Origin: Microbacterium ginsengiterrae
Lineage (GTDB): Bacteria > Actinomycetota > Actinomycetes > Actinomycetales > Microbacteriaceae
Assembly (NCBI RefSeq): GCF_014205075.1
Contig: NZ_JACHMU010000001.1
Span: 1,798,001 to 1,862,000 of the forward strand
Direction: 5' to 3'
Length of the DNA: 64,000 nt
Below, piece by piece: positions 50,619 to 61,643 of the stretch. The notes beneath the pieces were generated by a model. It was given only the letters and a program-made list of their open reading frames with translations, ran no database searches and was not told where the DNA came from. A program made the position numbers and the translations under genes. Within the stretch, counting starts at the first letter, position 1, and every line of letters starts with the position of its first letter.

Positions 50619-51565
50619 GCGTTCCGCTTCCCCCCGCACAGGGCGGCGAGGTCATCGACACCGTCGCCGTCGCGCACGCCGACCTCAAGGACAGCTCCGG
50701 CGGCTTCTGGCAGGACGTGTTCCGCCGTCTGCGCCGCAGCCCCACCGCGTGGGCCGGCGCGATCATCGTGCTGCTGTTCCTGCTCGTCGCGGTGCTCGCG
50801 CCGCTGCTCGCGCCGTACCCGGAGACCGCCCTTCCCGGTGCACGCTTCATCACCCCGACGCACATCCCGGGTCCGGGGGAGCTCCCCGAGTTCCCGCTCG
50901 GTCTCGACCGCTTCGGCGGTGACGTGCTCTCCAAACTCATCTGGGGCGCGCAGGCCTCGCTGCTGATCGGTGTCGTCTCCACCGCGATGGGCCTCGTCGG
51001 CGGCATGCTGCTCGGCCTCGTCGCCGGCACCTTCGGCGGCTGGGTCGACACGCTCATCATGCGCATCGTCGACATCATCCTGTCGGTGCCGAACCTGCTG
51101 CTGGCCGTCTCGATCGCCGCGATCCTCGGCCAGACGCCGTACGCGATCATGATCGCGATCGGTGCATCGCAGGTGCCGATCTTCGCGCGTCTGCTGCGAG
51201 CATCCATGCTGCAGCAGCGCTCGAGCGACTACGTCCTGTCGGCCCAGTCCCTCGGACTCGGTCGCGGACGCATCACGATGTCGCACGTTCTTCCCAACGC
51301 GATCGGTCCGGTCATCGTGCAGGGCACGCTGACCCTGGCCACCGCGGTGATCGACGCTGCGGCGCTGTCCTTCCTCGGCCTCGGTGGCGGACGCCCCGAG
51401 ACGGCGGAGTGGGGACGCATGCTCACATACGCGCAGAGCGAGCTGTCGATCGCGCCGTGGCTGGCGTTCTTCCCCGGCATCTGCATCGCCGTCACCGCGC
51501 TCGGCTTCACGCTGTTCGGTGAGGCGCTGCGCGAATCCATGGACCCGAGGACGAGGGCACGCTGA
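50615..51565 (+). CDS. Peptide ABC transporter permease (DppC/OppC-like)
   Basis: A 316-residue permease. The N-terminal cytoplasmic part FWQDVFRRLRRSPTAWAGAI leads into helix 1, and the external loop has LGLDRFGGDVLSKLIWGAQA, the DppC signature. The EAA region is QQRSSDYVLSAQSLGLGRGR. It pairs with the DppB-like subunit to form the channel, and the ATPase gene starts 2 bp after its stop. Confidence 0.94.
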   Translation: MSVPLPPAQGGEVIDTVAVAHADLKDSSGGFWQDVFRRLRRSPTAWAGAIIVLLFLLVAVLAPLLAPYPETALPGARFITPTHIPGPGELPEFPLGLDRFGGDVLSKLIWGAQASLLIGVVSTAMGLVGGMLLGLVAGTFGGWVDTLIMRIVDIILSVPNLLLAVSIAAILGQTPYAIMIAIGASQVPIFARLLRASMLQQRSSDYVLSAQSLGLGRGRITMSHVLPNAIGPVIVQGTLTLATAVIDAAALSFLGLGGGRPETAEWGRMLTYAQSELSIAPWLAFFPGICIAVTALGFTLFGEALRESMDPRTRAR

Positions 51566-51567
51566 TC

Positions 51568-53283
51568 ATGACGAACGACGCACATAGCACCGGAGCGCCC
51601 ATGCTCTCCGTCAAGGACCTCGCCGTCGACTTCCGCACGACGGACGGCATCGTCCATGCCGTCGAGGGCGTTGATCTCGAGATCTCCGCCGGTGAGACCG
51701 TCGCGATCGTCGGCGAGTCCGGCTCGGGCAAGTCGACCACGGCGATGGCCATCATCGGACTCCTCGCAGGCGGCGGCCGGATCGCCTCCGGCAGCATCCG
51801 CCTCGACGGGCGGGAGATCTCGAAGGCGTCAGAGAACGAGATGCGCAGCATCCGAGGCCGCGACATCGGCCTCGTCCCGCAGGACCCGATGTCGAACCTC
51901 AATCCGGTCGCGAAGGTCGGCACGCAGGTCGCCGAGACCCTCCTCGCGCACGGCCTGGCGAACCGTCAGAACGTGGCGGAGAAGGTCGTCGAGGCGCTCG
52001 AGGCCGCCGGTCTCCCCGACGCGCCCAAGCGTGCGAAGCAGTACCCGCACGAGTTCTCCGGCGGCATGCGTCAGCGTGCCCTCATCGCGATCGGACTCGC
52101 CTGCAAGCCGCGTCTGCTCATCGCCGACGAGCCGACGAGCGCGCTCGATGTGACCGTGCAGCAGACGATCCTCGATCAGATCGGTGCGATGACGAGGGAC
52201 CTCGGCACCGCCGTGCTGCTCATCACGCACGACCTCGGGCTCGCCGCCGAGCGCGCGGAGCGCGTCGTCGTCATGCACCGGGGGCGTGTGGTCGAGCAGG
52301 GCCCCGCTCAGCAGATCCTCGAAGCTCCGCAGCATCCGTACACCCAGTCGCTCGTCGCGGCGGCGCCGTCCGTCGCGGCCGCGCGCCTGCGACCGGAGGC
52401 CTTCACCACCGCGACAACAGCAGACGCTCCCTCCGGGGTGCCGAGCGAGCAGAACCGGGGCGAGCGGGCCGACGTCGCTGAGTCGACGCCACCGCGGGCC
52501 GACAACATCGTCGAGATCGAGAACCTCACCAAGGTCTACCCCGTGCGCGGGCGCAGCGACGACTTCGTCGCCGTGAACGACGTCTCCCTCGCCATCCCGC
52601 GCGGCGAGACCGTCGCCATCGTGGGGGAGTCCGGGTCCGGCAAGACGACGACGGCGCGGATGCTGCTGAAGCTCATCGAGCCGACGTCCGGTGTGATCCG
52701 CTACGAGGGCAAGGACATCTCCTCGCTCAGTCGTGCGGAGTCGAAGGAGTTCCGCCAGCAGGTCCAGCCGATCTTCCAGGATCCGTACTCGAGCCTGAAC
52801 CCGATGTTCACGATCGAGCGCCTGATCGGGGAGCCGCTCGACTTCTACAAGCGGGGCAGCAGTGCCGACCGCCGCAAACGCGTCCGCCAGCTGCTCGACG
52901 ATGTGGCTCTGCCGCAGTCGATGCTGCGCCGGTACCCGTCCGAGCTCTCCGGCGGTCAGCGGCAGCGCGTCGCGATCGCCCGCGCCCTGGCGCTGTCTCC
53001 CGACCTCATCGTCTGCGATGAGCCGGTGTCGGCGCTGGATGTGCTCGTGCAGGATCAGATCCTCACGCTGCTGGGCGACCTGCAGCGCGAGTACGGGCTC
53101 AGCTACCTGTTCATCTCGCACGACCTCGCCGTCGTGCGGTTGATCAGCGACTACGTCTGCGTCATGAAGGACGGCGCGCTCGTGGAGGCGGCATCCTCGG
53201 AGGAGATCTTCACGAACCCGCGCGATCCGTACACGCGTCGCCTTCTCGCATCCATCCCCGGCAACGAGCTCAACATCGCCTGA
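51568..53283 (+). CDS. Dual-domain peptide ABC transporter ATPase (DppD-DppF fusion)
   Basis: A 571-residue protein with two complete nucleotide-binding domains. The first has Walker A G49-ESGSGKST57, signature SGGMRQR, and Walker [14 protein letters not shown]. The second has Walker A G353-ESGSGKTT361, signature [15 protein letters not shown], and Walker [14 protein letters not shown]. An Asp/Pro/Ser/Thr-rich linker (about residues 275-310) joins them. It replaces separate DppD and DppF subunits, a common form in actinobacteria. It completes the binding protein, two permeases and ATPase operon. Confidence 0.95.
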   Translation: MTNDAHSTGAPMLSVKDLAVDFRTTDGIVHAVEGVDLEISAGETVAIVGESGSGKSTTAMAIIGLLAGGGRIASGSIRLDGREISKASENEMRSIRGRDIGLVPQDPMSNLNPVAKVGTQVAETLLAHGLANRQNVAEKVVEALEAAGLPDAPKRAKQYPHEFSGGMRQRALIAIGLACKPRLLIADEPTSALDVTVQQTILDQIGAMTRDLGTAVLLITHDLGLAAERAERVVVMHRGRVVEQGPAQQILEAPQHPYTQSLVAAAPSVAAARLRPEAFTTATTADAPSGVPSEQNRGERADVAESTPPRADNIVEIENLTKVYPVRGRSDDFVAVNDVSLAIPRGETVAIVGESGSGKTTTARMLLKLIEPTSGVIRYEGKDISSLSRAESKEFRQQVQPIFQDPYSSLNPMFTIERLIGEPLDFYKRGSSADRRKRVRQLLDDVALPQSMLRRYPSELSGGQRQRVAIARALALSPDLIVCDEPVSALDVLVQDQILTLLGDLQREYGLSYLFISHDLAVVRLISDYVCVMKDGALVEAASSEEIFTNPRDPYTRRLLASIPGNELNIA

Positions 53284-53353
53284 CCGGCGTCGGCCTCCGC
53301 CAGCCCGTCCGGGTGCTTTTACCGCAGCATCCGGAATTGGTCAAGGATTCTGC

Positions 53354-53382
53354 TTGCCATGTCGTGAAATCCGCCGTATAGT
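53354..53382 (+). promoter_or_regulatory. rpoB promoter
   Basis: TTGCCA, a 17-bp spacer and TATAGT, the best consensus housekeeping promoter in the window. It leaves a leader of about 120 nt before the TTG start of rpoB. Confidence 0.8.
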
Positions 53383-53477
53383 TATTCCTTGCGCCTCCTT
53401 TCTCCCTGCCCTCATATGGTGGTCGGCAGATGCTGAGCATCGAGCGCGCACTCCACCTGACGACAAAGGAATCGAGA

Positions 53478-53499
53478 AGCCCTGCGGGGCTCACGGAGG
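53478..53499 (+). promoter_or_regulatory. Hairpin and Shine-Dalgarno sequence of rpoB
   Basis: AGCCCTGCGGGGCT (53478-53491) folds as a 5-bp hairpin 3 nt before GGAGG (53495-53499), which serves the TTG at 53508 and decides that start. Confidence 0.5.
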
Positions 53500-53507
53500 T
53501 TATTCCC

Positions 53508-56500
53508 TTGGCTGCTGCTCCCAACGCATCCACATCCACCACCAACAAGAACGGGCGCGGCGCATCGCGTCTCTCGTTCGCCAAGATCTCCGACACGCTG
53601 ACGGTCCCCGACCTTCTCGCGCTGCAGACCGAGTCCTTCGACTGGCTCGTCGGCAACGACACCTGGAAGGCGCGCGTCGCCGAGGGTAAGAAGGCCGGCC
53701 GCAAGGACCTCAACGAGTTCAGCGGTCTCGAGGAGATCTTCGAGGAGATCTCTCCGATCGAAGACCTCAGCGAGACGATGCAGCTGAGCTTCACGAACCC
53801 GTACCTCGAGCCCGAGAAGTACTCGATCGACGAGTGCAAGGAGCGCGGCAAGACCTACGCCGCCCCGCTGTACGTCGAGGCCGAGTTCATGAACCACCAG
53901 ACCGGTGAGATCAAGACGCAGACCGTCTTCATGGGCGACTTCCCGCTGCAGACCAGCAAGGGAACGTTCATCATCAACGGCACCGAGCGTGTCGTCGTCT
54001 CCCAGCTCGTGCGTTCGCCCGGTGTCTACTTCGACAAGACGCCCGACAAGACCTCCGACAAGGACATCGTCTCGGCGCGCGTCATCCCCAGCCGTGGTGC
54101 ATGGCTGGAGTTCGAGGTCGACAAGCGCGACCAGGTCGGCGTCCGCATCGACCGCAAGCGCAAGCAGTCCGTCACCGTGTTCCTCAAGGCCCTCGGAATG
54201 ACCAGCGAGGAGATCCTCGCCGAGTTCGCCGGGTTCCCCTCCATCGAGGAGACCCTCGCCAAGGACACCATCCTCACCAAGGAAGACGCGCTTCGCGACA
54301 TCTACCGCAAGCTCCGTCCGGGCGAGCAGGTCGCCGCTGAGGCCGCCCGCGCGCTGCTGGACAACTTCTACTTCAACGCCAAGCGCTACGACCTCGCGAA
54401 GGTCGGCCGCTACAAGATCAACCAGAAGCTCGGTCTGAACCAGCCGCTGGACTCGTCGGTGCTCACCGTCGAGGACATCGTGGCCACGATCAAGTACATG
54501 GTGCGCCTGCACCGCGGCGACGAGACCTTCGAGGGTCTGCGCAACGGCAAGAAGGCCGAGATCCGCATCGCGACCGACGACATCGACAACTTCGGCAACC
54601 GTCGTATCCGCGCCGTCGGCGAGCTCATCCAGAACCAGGTCCGCACCGGTCTTTCCCGCATGGAGCGCGTCGTCCGCGAGCGCATGACCACGCAGGACAT
54701 CGAGGCGATCACGCCGCAGACCCTGATCAACGTGCGCCCCGTCGTCGCCGCGATCAAGGAGTTCTTCGGAACCTCGCAGCTGTCGCAGTTCATGGACCAG
54801 AACAACCCGCTCGCGGGTCTGACCCACAAGCGCCGCCTGTCGGCCCTCGGCCCCGGTGGTCTCTCCCGTGACCGCGCCGGCGTCGAGGTCCGTGACGTCC
54901 ACCCGTCGCACTACGGCCGCATGTGCCCGATCGAGACCCCTGAAGGCCCGAACATCGGTCTGATCGGCTCGCTCGCGACGTTCGCGCGCATCAACTCCTT
55001 CGGTTTCATCGAGACCCCGTACCGTCGCGTCGTCGACGGCGTGGTCACCGACGACATCGACTACCTCACCGCCGCCGAGGAGAACGACTTCAACATCGCT
55101 CAGGCCAACGCGGTGCTCGACGACAAGAAGCGCTTCGTCGACAGCCAGGTCCTCGCCCGCCCGAAGGGCGGAAGCGGTGAGGTCGACATGTTCGACCCCG
55201 CCGATATCGGCTACATGGACGTCTCGCCGCGCCAGATGGTGTCGGTCGCGACCTCGCTCGTGCCCTTCCTCGAGCACGACGACGCACAGCGCGCCCTCAT
55301 GGGTGCCAACATGCAGCGTCAGGCTGTGCCGCTGCTGCGCAGCGACTCGCCGCTGGTCGGAACCGGTATGGAGGGCTACGCGGCCATCGACGCCGGCGAC
55401 GTCATCACCGCCGACAAGGCCGGTGTCGTCACCGAGGTCTCCGCAGACCGCGTCGTGCTCCAGCTCGATGAGGGCGGCACCAAGGAGTACTACCTCCGCA
55501 AGTTCGATCGCTCCAACCAGGGCACGTCGTACAACCAGAAGGTCGTCGTCTCCGAGGGTGAGCGCGTCGAGGTGAACGAGGTCATCGCCGATGGCCCCGC
55601 CACCGAGAACGGTGAGCTCGCGCTCGGCAAGAACCTGCTCGTCGCGTTCATGACGTGGGAGGGCTACAACTTCGAGGATGCGATCATCCTCAGCCAGGAC
55701 CTGGTGAAGGACGACACCCTCTCCTCGATCCACATCGAGGAGTACGAGGTCGACGCCCGCGACACCAAGCTCGGCAAGGAGGAGATCACCCGTGACCTCC
55801 CCAACGTCAGCCCTGAGCTGCTGAAGGACCTCGACGAGCGCGGCATCATCCGCATCGGTGCAGAGGTCCGCCCCGGCGACATCCTCGTCGGCAAGGTCAC
55901 GCCGAAGGGTGAGACCGAGCTGTCGGCCGAGGAGCGCCTGCTCCGCGCGATCTTCAACGAGAAGAGCCGCGAGGTCCGTGACACCTCTCTGAAGGTTCCC
56001 CACGGTGAGCAGGGCACGATCATCGCCGTCAAGGAGTTCAACGCCGAGGACGGCGACGACGAGCTCGGCTCCGGCGTGAACCGCCGCGTCGTGGTCTACA
56101 TCGCCCAGAAGCGCAAGATCACCGAGGGTGACAAGCTCGCCGGCCGTCACGGCAACAAGGGTGTCATCGCCAAGATCCTGCCGGTCGAGGACATGCCGTT
56201 CCTCGCCGACGGAACCCCGGTCGACATCGTCCTGAACCCGCTCGGCATCCCCGGTCGAATGAACTTCGGTCAGGTCCTCGAGACCCACCTCGGGTGGATC
56301 GCGAAGCAGGGCTGGAAGGTCGAGGGCAACCCCGAGTGGGCGTCGACGCTGCCGGAGGTCGCCTTCGAGGCTGCTCCTGGCACGAAGGTCGCCACCCCGG
56401 TGTTCGACGGCGCGGAGGAGCAGGAGATCGCCGGTCTCCTCGACTCGACGCTGCCGACGCGCGACGGCGTCCGCCTCATCGACCGCTCGGGCAAGACCCA

Positions 56501-57008
56501 GCTGTTCGACGGCCGCTCCGGAGAGCCGTTCCCGGCACCGATCTCCGTCGGCTACATGTACATCCTGAAGCTCCACCACCTGGTCGACGACAAGATCCAC
56601 GCCCGTTCGACCGGTCCGTACTCGATGATCACCCAGCAGCCGCTCGGTGGTAAGGCACAGTTCGGTGGACAGCGCTTCGGTGAGATGGAGGTGTGGGCCC
56701 TCGAGGCCTACGGCGCCGCATACGCGCTCCAGGAGCTCCTCACGATCAAGTCCGACGACATCCTCGGCCGCGTCAAGGTGTACGAGGCGATCGTCAAGGG
56801 CGAGAACATCCAGGAGCCCGGCATCCCCGAGTCCTTCAAGGTGCTCATGAAGGAGATGCAGTCGCTCTGCCTGAACGTCGAGGTCCTCTCGGCAGACGGC
56901 ACGGCGGTCAACCTCCGCGACACCGACGACGAGGCATTCCGTGCCGCCGAGGAGCTCGGTATCAACATCTCCAGCCGATTCGAGTCCGCCTCGATCGACG
57001 AGATCTGA
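53508..57008 (+). CDS. rpoB: DNA-directed RNA polymerase subunit beta
   Basis: A 1166-residue catalytic subunit, close in length to mycobacterial RpoB. The start is TTG (AAAPNAS follows), set by GGAGG 9 nt upstream; in-frame upstream ATG 53430 lacks a good ribosome-binding site. The rifampicin region begins F419-F-G-T-S-Q and has D430, H440 and S445 (D435, H445 and S450 in M. tuberculosis), the drug-sensitive residues. Other landmarks are [30 protein letters not shown] and the C-terminal [20 protein letters not shown]. It is transcribed with rpoC, 52 bp downstream. Confidence 0.98.
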   Translation: MAAAPNASTSTTNKNGRGASRLSFAKISDTLTVPDLLALQTESFDWLVGNDTWKARVAEGKKAGRKDLNEFSGLEEIFEEISPIEDLSETMQLSFTNPYLEPEKYSIDECKERGKTYAAPLYVEAEFMNHQTGEIKTQTVFMGDFPLQTSKGTFIINGTERVVVSQLVRSPGVYFDKTPDKTSDKDIVSARVIPSRGAWLEFEVDKRDQVGVRIDRKRKQSVTVFLKALGMTSEEILAEFAGFPSIEETLAKDTILTKEDALRDIYRKLRPGEQVAAEAARALLDNFYFNAKRYDLAKVGRYKINQKLGLNQPLDSSVLTVEDIVATIKYMVRLHRGDETFEGLRNGKKAEIRIATDDIDNFGNRRIRAVGELIQNQVRTGLSRMERVVRERMTTQDIEAITPQTLINVRPVVAAIKEFFGTSQLSQFMDQNNPLAGLTHKRRLSALGPGGLSRDRAGVEVRDVHPSHYGRMCPIETPEGPNIGLIGSLATFARINSFGFIETPYRRVVDGVVTDDIDYLTAAEENDFNIAQANAVLDDKKRFVDSQVLARPKGGSGEVDMFDPADIGYMDVSPRQMVSVATSLVPFLEHDDAQRALMGANMQRQAVPLLRSDSPLVGTGMEGYAAIDAGDVITADKAGVVTEVSADRVVLQLDEGGTKEYYLRKFDRSNQGTSYNQKVVVSEGERVEVNEVIADGPATENGELALGKNLLVAFMTWEGYNFEDAIILSQDLVKDDTLSSIHIEEYEVDARDTKLGKEEITRDLPNVSPELLKDLDERGIIRIGAEVRPGDILVGKVTPKGETELSAEERLLRAIFNEKSREVRDTSLKVPHGEQGTIIAVKEFNAEDGDDELGSGVNRRVVVYIAQKRKITEGDKLAGRHGNKGVIAKILPVEDMPFLADGTPVDIVLNPLGIPGRMNFGQVLETHLGWIAKQGWKVEGNPEWASTLPEVAFEAAPGTKVATPVFDGAEEQEIAGLLDSTLPTRDGVRLIDRSGKTQLFDGRSGEPFPAPISVGYMYILKLHHLVDDKIHARSTGPYSMITQQPLGGKAQFGGQRFGEMEVWALEAYGAAYALQELLTIKSDDILGRVKVYEAIVKGENIQEPGIPESFKVLMKEMQSLCLNVEVLSADGTAVNLRDTDDEAFRAAEELGINISSRFESASIDEI

Positions 57009-57060
57009 CGCGTACAGCGTTCACGATTTCGCAGAATTTTATTGAGACACAGGAGAACTA

Positions 57061-60000
57061 GTGCTCGAGTCAAACACCTTCGATGAGCTTCGCATCGGCC
57101 TGGCCACCGCAGACGACATCCGCGGATGGTCCTACGGTGAGGTGAAGAAGCCCGAAACCATCAACTACCGCACCCTCAAGCCCGAGAAGGACGGTCTGTT
57201 CGGTGAGCAGATCTTCGGTCCGTCCCGTGACTGGGAGTGTGCCTGCGGCAAGTACAAGCGTGTCCGCTTCAAGGGCATCGTCTGCGAGCGTTGCGGCGTG
57301 GAGGTCACCAAGAGCTCCGTCCGTCGTGAGCGCATGGGCCACATCGAGCTCGCCGCACCCGTCACCCACATCTGGTACTTCAAGGGCGTGCCTTCGCGCC
57401 TCGGGTACCTGCTGGACATGGCGCCGAAGGACCTCGAGAAGGTCATCTACTTCGCCGCCTACATGGTCATCTCGGTCGATGAGGAAGCTCGTCACCGCGA
57501 CCTGGCCACCCAGGAGAACAACATCCGTCTCGAGCTGAAGACGCTCGCCGATCGTCGCGACGCGAAGATCGCCGAGCGCCTCTCCAAGCTGGAGGAGGAG
57601 CTCGCGGCTCTCGAGGCCGAGGGCGCCAAGGCCGACGCGAAGAAGAAGGTCAAGGACGCCGCCGAGAAGGAGATGTCGCAGGTGCGCAAGGGCGCCGACG
57701 ACGCCATCGCCAAGCTCGAGCGCGTTTGGGAGGACTTCCGCACCCTCGAGGTGGGCGCCCTGCGTCCCGAGGACGACGTCTTCCACGAGCTGCAGGACCG
57801 TTTCGGACAGTACTTCGAGGCCCACATGGGTGCGGAGTCGATCCAGCGTCGCCTTGCTGCCTTCGACCTGAAGGCGGAGGCCGAGAGCCTTCACCTGCAG
57901 ATCTCCGAGGGTAAGGGCCAGCGCAAGATCCGTGCGATCAAGCGTCTGAAGGTCGTCAACTCCTTCCTGGAGACCGGCATGTCGCCGGCATCCATGGTTC
58001 TGGACGTCGTGCCGGTCATCCCGCCGGAGCTGCGCCCGATGGTGCAGCTCGACGGTGGCCGCTTCGCCACCAGCGACCTGAACGACCTCTACCGTCGTGT
58101 GATCAACCGCAACAACCGTCTTCGTCGTCTGATCGACCTCGGTGCCCCCGAGATCATCGTCAACAACGAGAAGCGCATGCTGCAGGAGGCCGTCGACGCA
58201 CTGTTCGACAACGGCCGCCGCGGTCGCCCCGTCACCGGCACCGGCAACCGCGCCCTGAAGTCCCTGAGCGACATGCTCAAGGGAAAGCAGGGTCGTTTCC
58301 GCCAGAACCTGCTCGGAAAGCGCGTCGACTACTCGGGCCGTTCGGTCATCGTCGTCGGCCCGCAGCTCCAGCTGCACCAGTGCGGTCTGCCCAAGCAGAT
58401 GGCGCTCGAGCTGTTCAAGCCGTTCGTCATCAAGCGCCTGATCGACCTCGGTCACTCGCAGAACATCAAGGCCGCCAAGCGTGCCGTCGAGCGCACCCGT
58501 CCCGAGGTCTGGGACGTGCTCGAGGAGATCATCCGCGAGCGCCCCGTCCTGCTCAACCGTGCACCCACCCTGCACCGCCTCGGCATCCAGGCCTTCGAGC
58601 CTCAGCTCGTCGAGGGCAAGGCCATCCAGCTGCACCCGCTCGTCTGCGCGGCGTTCAACGCCGACTTCGACGGTGACCAGATGGCTGTCCACCTGCCCCT
58701 GTCGGTCGAGGCTCAGGCCGAGGCCCGCGTGCTCATGCTCGCGTCGAACAACATCCTGAAGCCGTCGGACGGCCGTCCGGTCACCCTGCCTTCGCAGGAC
58801 ATGATCATCGGTCTGCACCACCTGACCACGGTCAAGGACGGCGCAGCCGGTGAGGGACGCGCGTTCGGCTCGGTCTCCGAGGCGATCCTCGCCAAGGACG
58901 AGGGCACCCTCGACCTGCAGGCGAAGATCCGCATCCGCATCCCCGGCCTCAACTTCCTCGAGGGGGAGGCTCCGGAGGGCTACGAGAAGCACGGCCTCGT
59001 CGACGCGTCGCTGGGTCAGGCGATCTTCAACGCCACGCTGCCGAAGGGCTACCCCTTCGTCCGCGAGCCCGCCGACAAGGGCAAGCTGTCGCAGATCGTC
59101 AACAAGCTGGCCGAGGAGTACCCCAAGGTCGAGACGGCGGCGACGCTGGACCGCATCAAGGATGCCGGTTTCTACTGGGCCACGCGCTCCGGTGTGACCG
59201 TCGCCCTCAGCGACATCCTCACTCCTCCGAACAAGAAGGAGATCGTCGCCGGCTACGAGAAGCAGGCCGCGAAGGTCCAGTCGCAGTACGAGAAGGGTCT
59301 CACGACCGACGCCGAGCGTCGCCAGGAGCTCATCAAGATCTGGACCGAGGCGACCGACGAGGTCCAGGCCGCGATGCGCGCCAACTTCCCCGAGGACAAC
59401 ACCATCAACCGCATGGTGTCGTCGGGTGCTCGTGGTAACTGGCTGCAGATCCGCAACATCGCGGGTATGCGTGGTCTGGTGAACAACCCCAAGGGTGAGA
59501 TCATCCCGCGTCCGATCATCTCCTCGTACCGCGAGGGTCTGTCGGTGGCGGAGTACTTCATCGCGACGCACGGTACCCGTAAGGGTCTGGCCGACACCGC
59601 TCTGCGTACCGCCGACTCGGGTTACCTGACCCGTCGTCTGGTGGATGTCTCGCAGGACGTCATCATCCGCGAAGAGGACTGCGGCACGTCGAAGGGCCTC
59701 GAGCTCCCGATCGCCGCTCCGAACTCGCAGGGTGAGCTCGTGCGCGATGCGAACGTCGAGAACTCGGTGTTCGCCCGTACGCTGGCCTCCGACGTCGTCA
59801 GCGAGTCCGGCGAGGTCCTCGCCGCGGCCGGCGACGACGTGGGCGACGTGCTGATCGACAAGCTGGTCGAGCTCGGTGTCGAGAGCATCAAGGTGCGCTC
59901 GGTCCTCACGTGCGACTCTGCCGTCGGTGTCTGCGCGCAGTGCTACGGCCGTTCGCTCGCGACCGGCAAGACCGTCGACATCGGTGAGGCCGTCGGCATC

Positions 60001-60936
60001 ATCGCCGCGCAGTCGATCGGTGAGCCCGGAACCCAGCTGACGATGCGTACCTTCCACACCGGTGGTTCCGCATCGGCGGACGACATCACCCAGGGTCTGC
60101 CCCGTGTGCAGGAGCTCTTCGAGGCTCGTACGCCCAAGGGTGCGTCGCCGATCGCCGAGGCCGATGGCCGCATCACGATCGACGAGACCGACAAGGCCAA
60201 GAAGGTCATCCTCACGCCCGACAACGGTGACGAGGAAGTGGTCTACCCGGTCCTGAAGCGTGCGACGCTCCTCGTCGAGGACGGCCAGCACGTCACGGTC
60301 GGTCAGCCCCTGCAGGTCGGCACGCTCGACCCCAAGGAGGTCATGCGTGTCATGGGTGCCCGCGAGGTGCAGAAGTACCTCGTCGGTGGCGTCCAGGGCG
60401 TGTACCGCTCGCAGGGTGTGCCGATCCACGACAAGCACATCGAGGTCATCGTCCGTCAGATGCTCCGCAAGGTCACCGTCGTCGATCACGCCGACACGAC
60501 CCTGCTCCCGGGTGAGATGGTCGACCTCAAGCGCTACCAGCAGATCAACCGCGAGACCGTGGCAGAGGGCAAGCGTCCCGCGTCCGGCCGTTCGGAGCTG
60601 ATGGGTATCACCAAGGCGTCGCTGGCGACCGAGTCGTGGCTGTCCGCCGCCTCGTTCCAGGAGACGACCCGCGTGCTCACCGAGGCTGCGATGCAGGGCA
60701 AGCGCGACCCGCTGGTCGGTCTCAAGGAGAACGTCATCATCGGTAAGCTCATCCCCGCCGGAACCGGTCTGTCCAAGTACCGCAACGTCACGGTCGAGGC
60801 CACCGAGGAAGCCAAGAGCGAGCGCTACCCGAACCGGATCTTCGCATCCGACGGCGCGTACGCCGAGGGCGACTTCGGATACGTCGACTTCGACGCGTTC
60901 TCGACGGATGACGTGACTCCGGGCACGTACAACTGA
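57061..60936 (+). CDS. rpoC: DNA-directed RNA polymerase subunit beta'
   Basis: A 1291-residue catalytic subunit. The N-terminal zinc site is [20 protein letters not shown]. The Mg2+-binding active site N533-ADFDGD539 is intact. The second zinc site is [15 protein letters not shown], and the trigger-loop region follows [10 protein letters not shown]. An Ala/Lys/Glu-rich helical insert (about residues 160-220) is typical of actinobacterial RpoC. The GTG start has AGGAG upstream. A strong terminator lies 19 nt after its stop codon. Confidence 0.98.
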   Translation: MLESNTFDELRIGLATADDIRGWSYGEVKKPETINYRTLKPEKDGLFGEQIFGPSRDWECACGKYKRVRFKGIVCERCGVEVTKSSVRRERMGHIELAAPVTHIWYFKGVPSRLGYLLDMAPKDLEKVIYFAAYMVISVDEEARHRDLATQENNIRLELKTLADRRDAKIAERLSKLEEELAALEAEGAKADAKKKVKDAAEKEMSQVRKGADDAIAKLERVWEDFRTLEVGALRPEDDVFHELQDRFGQYFEAHMGAESIQRRLAAFDLKAEAESLHLQISEGKGQRKIRAIKRLKVVNSFLETGMSPASMVLDVVPVIPPELRPMVQLDGGRFATSDLNDLYRRVINRNNRLRRLIDLGAPEIIVNNEKRMLQEAVDALFDNGRRGRPVTGTGNRALKSLSDMLKGKQGRFRQNLLGKRVDYSGRSVIVVGPQLQLHQCGLPKQMALELFKPFVIKRLIDLGHSQNIKAAKRAVERTRPEVWDVLEEIIRERPVLLNRAPTLHRLGIQAFEPQLVEGKAIQLHPLVCAAFNADFDGDQMAVHLPLSVEAQAEARVLMLASNNILKPSDGRPVTLPSQDMIIGLHHLTTVKDGAAGEGRAFGSVSEAILAKDEGTLDLQAKIRIRIPGLNFLEGEAPEGYEKHGLVDASLGQAIFNATLPKGYPFVREPADKGKLSQIVNKLAEEYPKVETAATLDRIKDAGFYWATRSGVTVALSDILTPPNKKEIVAGYEKQAAKVQSQYEKGLTTDAERRQELIKIWTEATDEVQAAMRANFPEDNTINRMVSSGARGNWLQIRNIAGMRGLVNNPKGEIIPRPIISSYREGLSVAEYFIATHGTRKGLADTALRTADSGYLTRRLVDVSQDVIIREEDCGTSKGLELPIAAPNSQGELVRDANVENSVFARTLASDVVSESGEVLAAAGDDVGDVLIDKLVELGVESIKVRSVLTCDSAVGVCAQCYGRSLATGKTVDIGEAVGIIAAQSIGEPGTQLTMRTFHTGGSASADDITQGLPRVQELFEARTPKGASPIAEADGRITIDETDKAKKVILTPDNGDEEVVYPVLKRATLLVEDGQHVTVGQPLQVGTLDPKEVMRVMGAREVQKYLVGGVQGVYRSQGVPIHDKHIEVIVRQMLRKVTVVDHADTTLLPGEMVDLKRYQQINRETVAEGKRPASGRSELMGITKASLATESWLSAASFQETTRVLTEAAMQGKRDPLVGLKENVIIGKLIPAGTGLSKYRNVTVEATEEAKSERYPNRIFASDGAYAEGDFGYVDFDAFSTDDVTPGTYN

Positions 60937-60954
60937 TCGAGGCGAGAGCCGATC

Positions 60955-60996
60955 GACGAAGGCCCCGCACCTCTTCGGAGGGGCGGGGCCTTCGTC
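60955..60996 (+). terminator. rpoBC terminator
   Basis: GACGAAGGCCCCGC and GCGGGGCCTTCGTC form a 14-bp perfect outer stem with an inner CCTC-TTCG-GAGG cap. It lies directly after rpoC. Confidence 0.9.
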
Positions 60997-61038
60997 ATGT
61001 CCGGGCGTCGGGTCCGGGCGGTGGAGTCCGGTGTGCGG

Positions 61039-61476
61039 TCAGCGCGGACTCGCGGCCTGCTCGTCCGGGTGGTTCGGGGTCCACCCGATCCACCCGGTGT
61101 CCGAGGCGATCACACTCCATTCGCCGCACGCGAAGACGGTGTCGCGCTTATAGACGTCCGGCATCCCCTCGAAGGAGTAGTCCGGGGCGGACTGGCGGGG
61201 GACCGAGGTGCACAGGTCGGGGTCGAGGGTCGCGTCGCTCTGCACGGACACGAGCGCGTCGCTCGCCTGGGTGGAGCGGACGACGGAGATGTCCTGCCCG
61301 TCCGAGGGGAGCCAGGCGGCCGCCGCGTCGAAGCCGGCGACGAAGCCGCTCCGGTCGTCGAAGTGCAGCGTCTCGCGCTGATAGGCGATGCGGTCGACGG
61401 CGGAGCAGCCGGTGGCGAGTCCGACGGCGATGAGGCTGAGGCCGGCGGCGAGGAGGCGAACGGAGGTCTTCTTCAT
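61039..61476 (-). CDS. Putative lipoprotein of unknown function
   Basis: A 145-residue secreted protein. The signal peptide KKTSVRLLAAGLSLIAVGLA is followed by TGC, with lipidated Cys24. The mature part has two more cysteines (DPDLCTSVPR and TVFACGEWSV), probably one disulfide, and ends WIGWTPNHPDEQ. It has no domain that can be recognised. The ATG at 61476 is chosen because GGAG lies about 8 nt before it; an ATG at 61485 is also in frame. It converges on rpoC and is divergent from the PfkB gene. Confidence 0.72.
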   Translation of the reverse strand: MKKTSVRLLAAGLSLIAVGLATGCSAVDRIAYQRETLHFDDRSGFVAGFDAAAAWLPSDGQDISVVRSTQASDALVSVQSDATLDPDLCTSVPRQSAPDYSFEGMPDVYKRDTVFACGEWSVIASDTGWIGWTPNHPDEQAASPR

Positions 61477-61581
61477 GCTCTCCATCCTTCTTCGGCGCCT
61501 CCGCCCACGCGTCGGCCTGCGGAATGACGTGCGTCATCCTCGAGGGTGACCCACGCGCCGTGGTCAGCGGGGCGTCCTTCC

Positions 61582-61630
61582 CGGTGCGACGGAGCGACCT
61601 CACGGTGCGACGGAGCGACCTCACGGTGCG
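61582..61630 (+). repeat. 21-bp tandem repeat before the PfkB kinase gene
   Basis: Two exact 21-bp units (61582-61602, 61603-61623) and 7 bp of a third, each starting CGGTGCGACGGAGCG. In the PfkB frame each unit reads as seven codons (TVRRSDL). The -10-like GAGAAT follows at 61632. Confidence 0.8.
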
Positions 61631-61631
61631 C

Positions 61632-61637
61632 GAGAAT
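61632..61637 (+). promoter_or_regulatory. -10 element of the PfkB gene (leaderless class)
   Basis: GAGAAT with a 6-nt spacer (GAAGTC) to the ATG at 61644. Confidence 0.4.
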
Positions 61638-61643
61638 GAAGTC

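Noticed and set aside
53412..56600. A 1062-codon open frame antisense to rpoB
   Set aside because: It is the shadow of rpoB in GC-rich DNA: His/Val/Asp/Leu-rich composition, no domain, no ribosome-binding site, and rpoB is certain.
57070..60489. A 1139-codon open frame antisense to rpoC
   Set aside because: Same cause: third-position GC bias of rpoC removes stops on the other strand; composition is unlike a protein.
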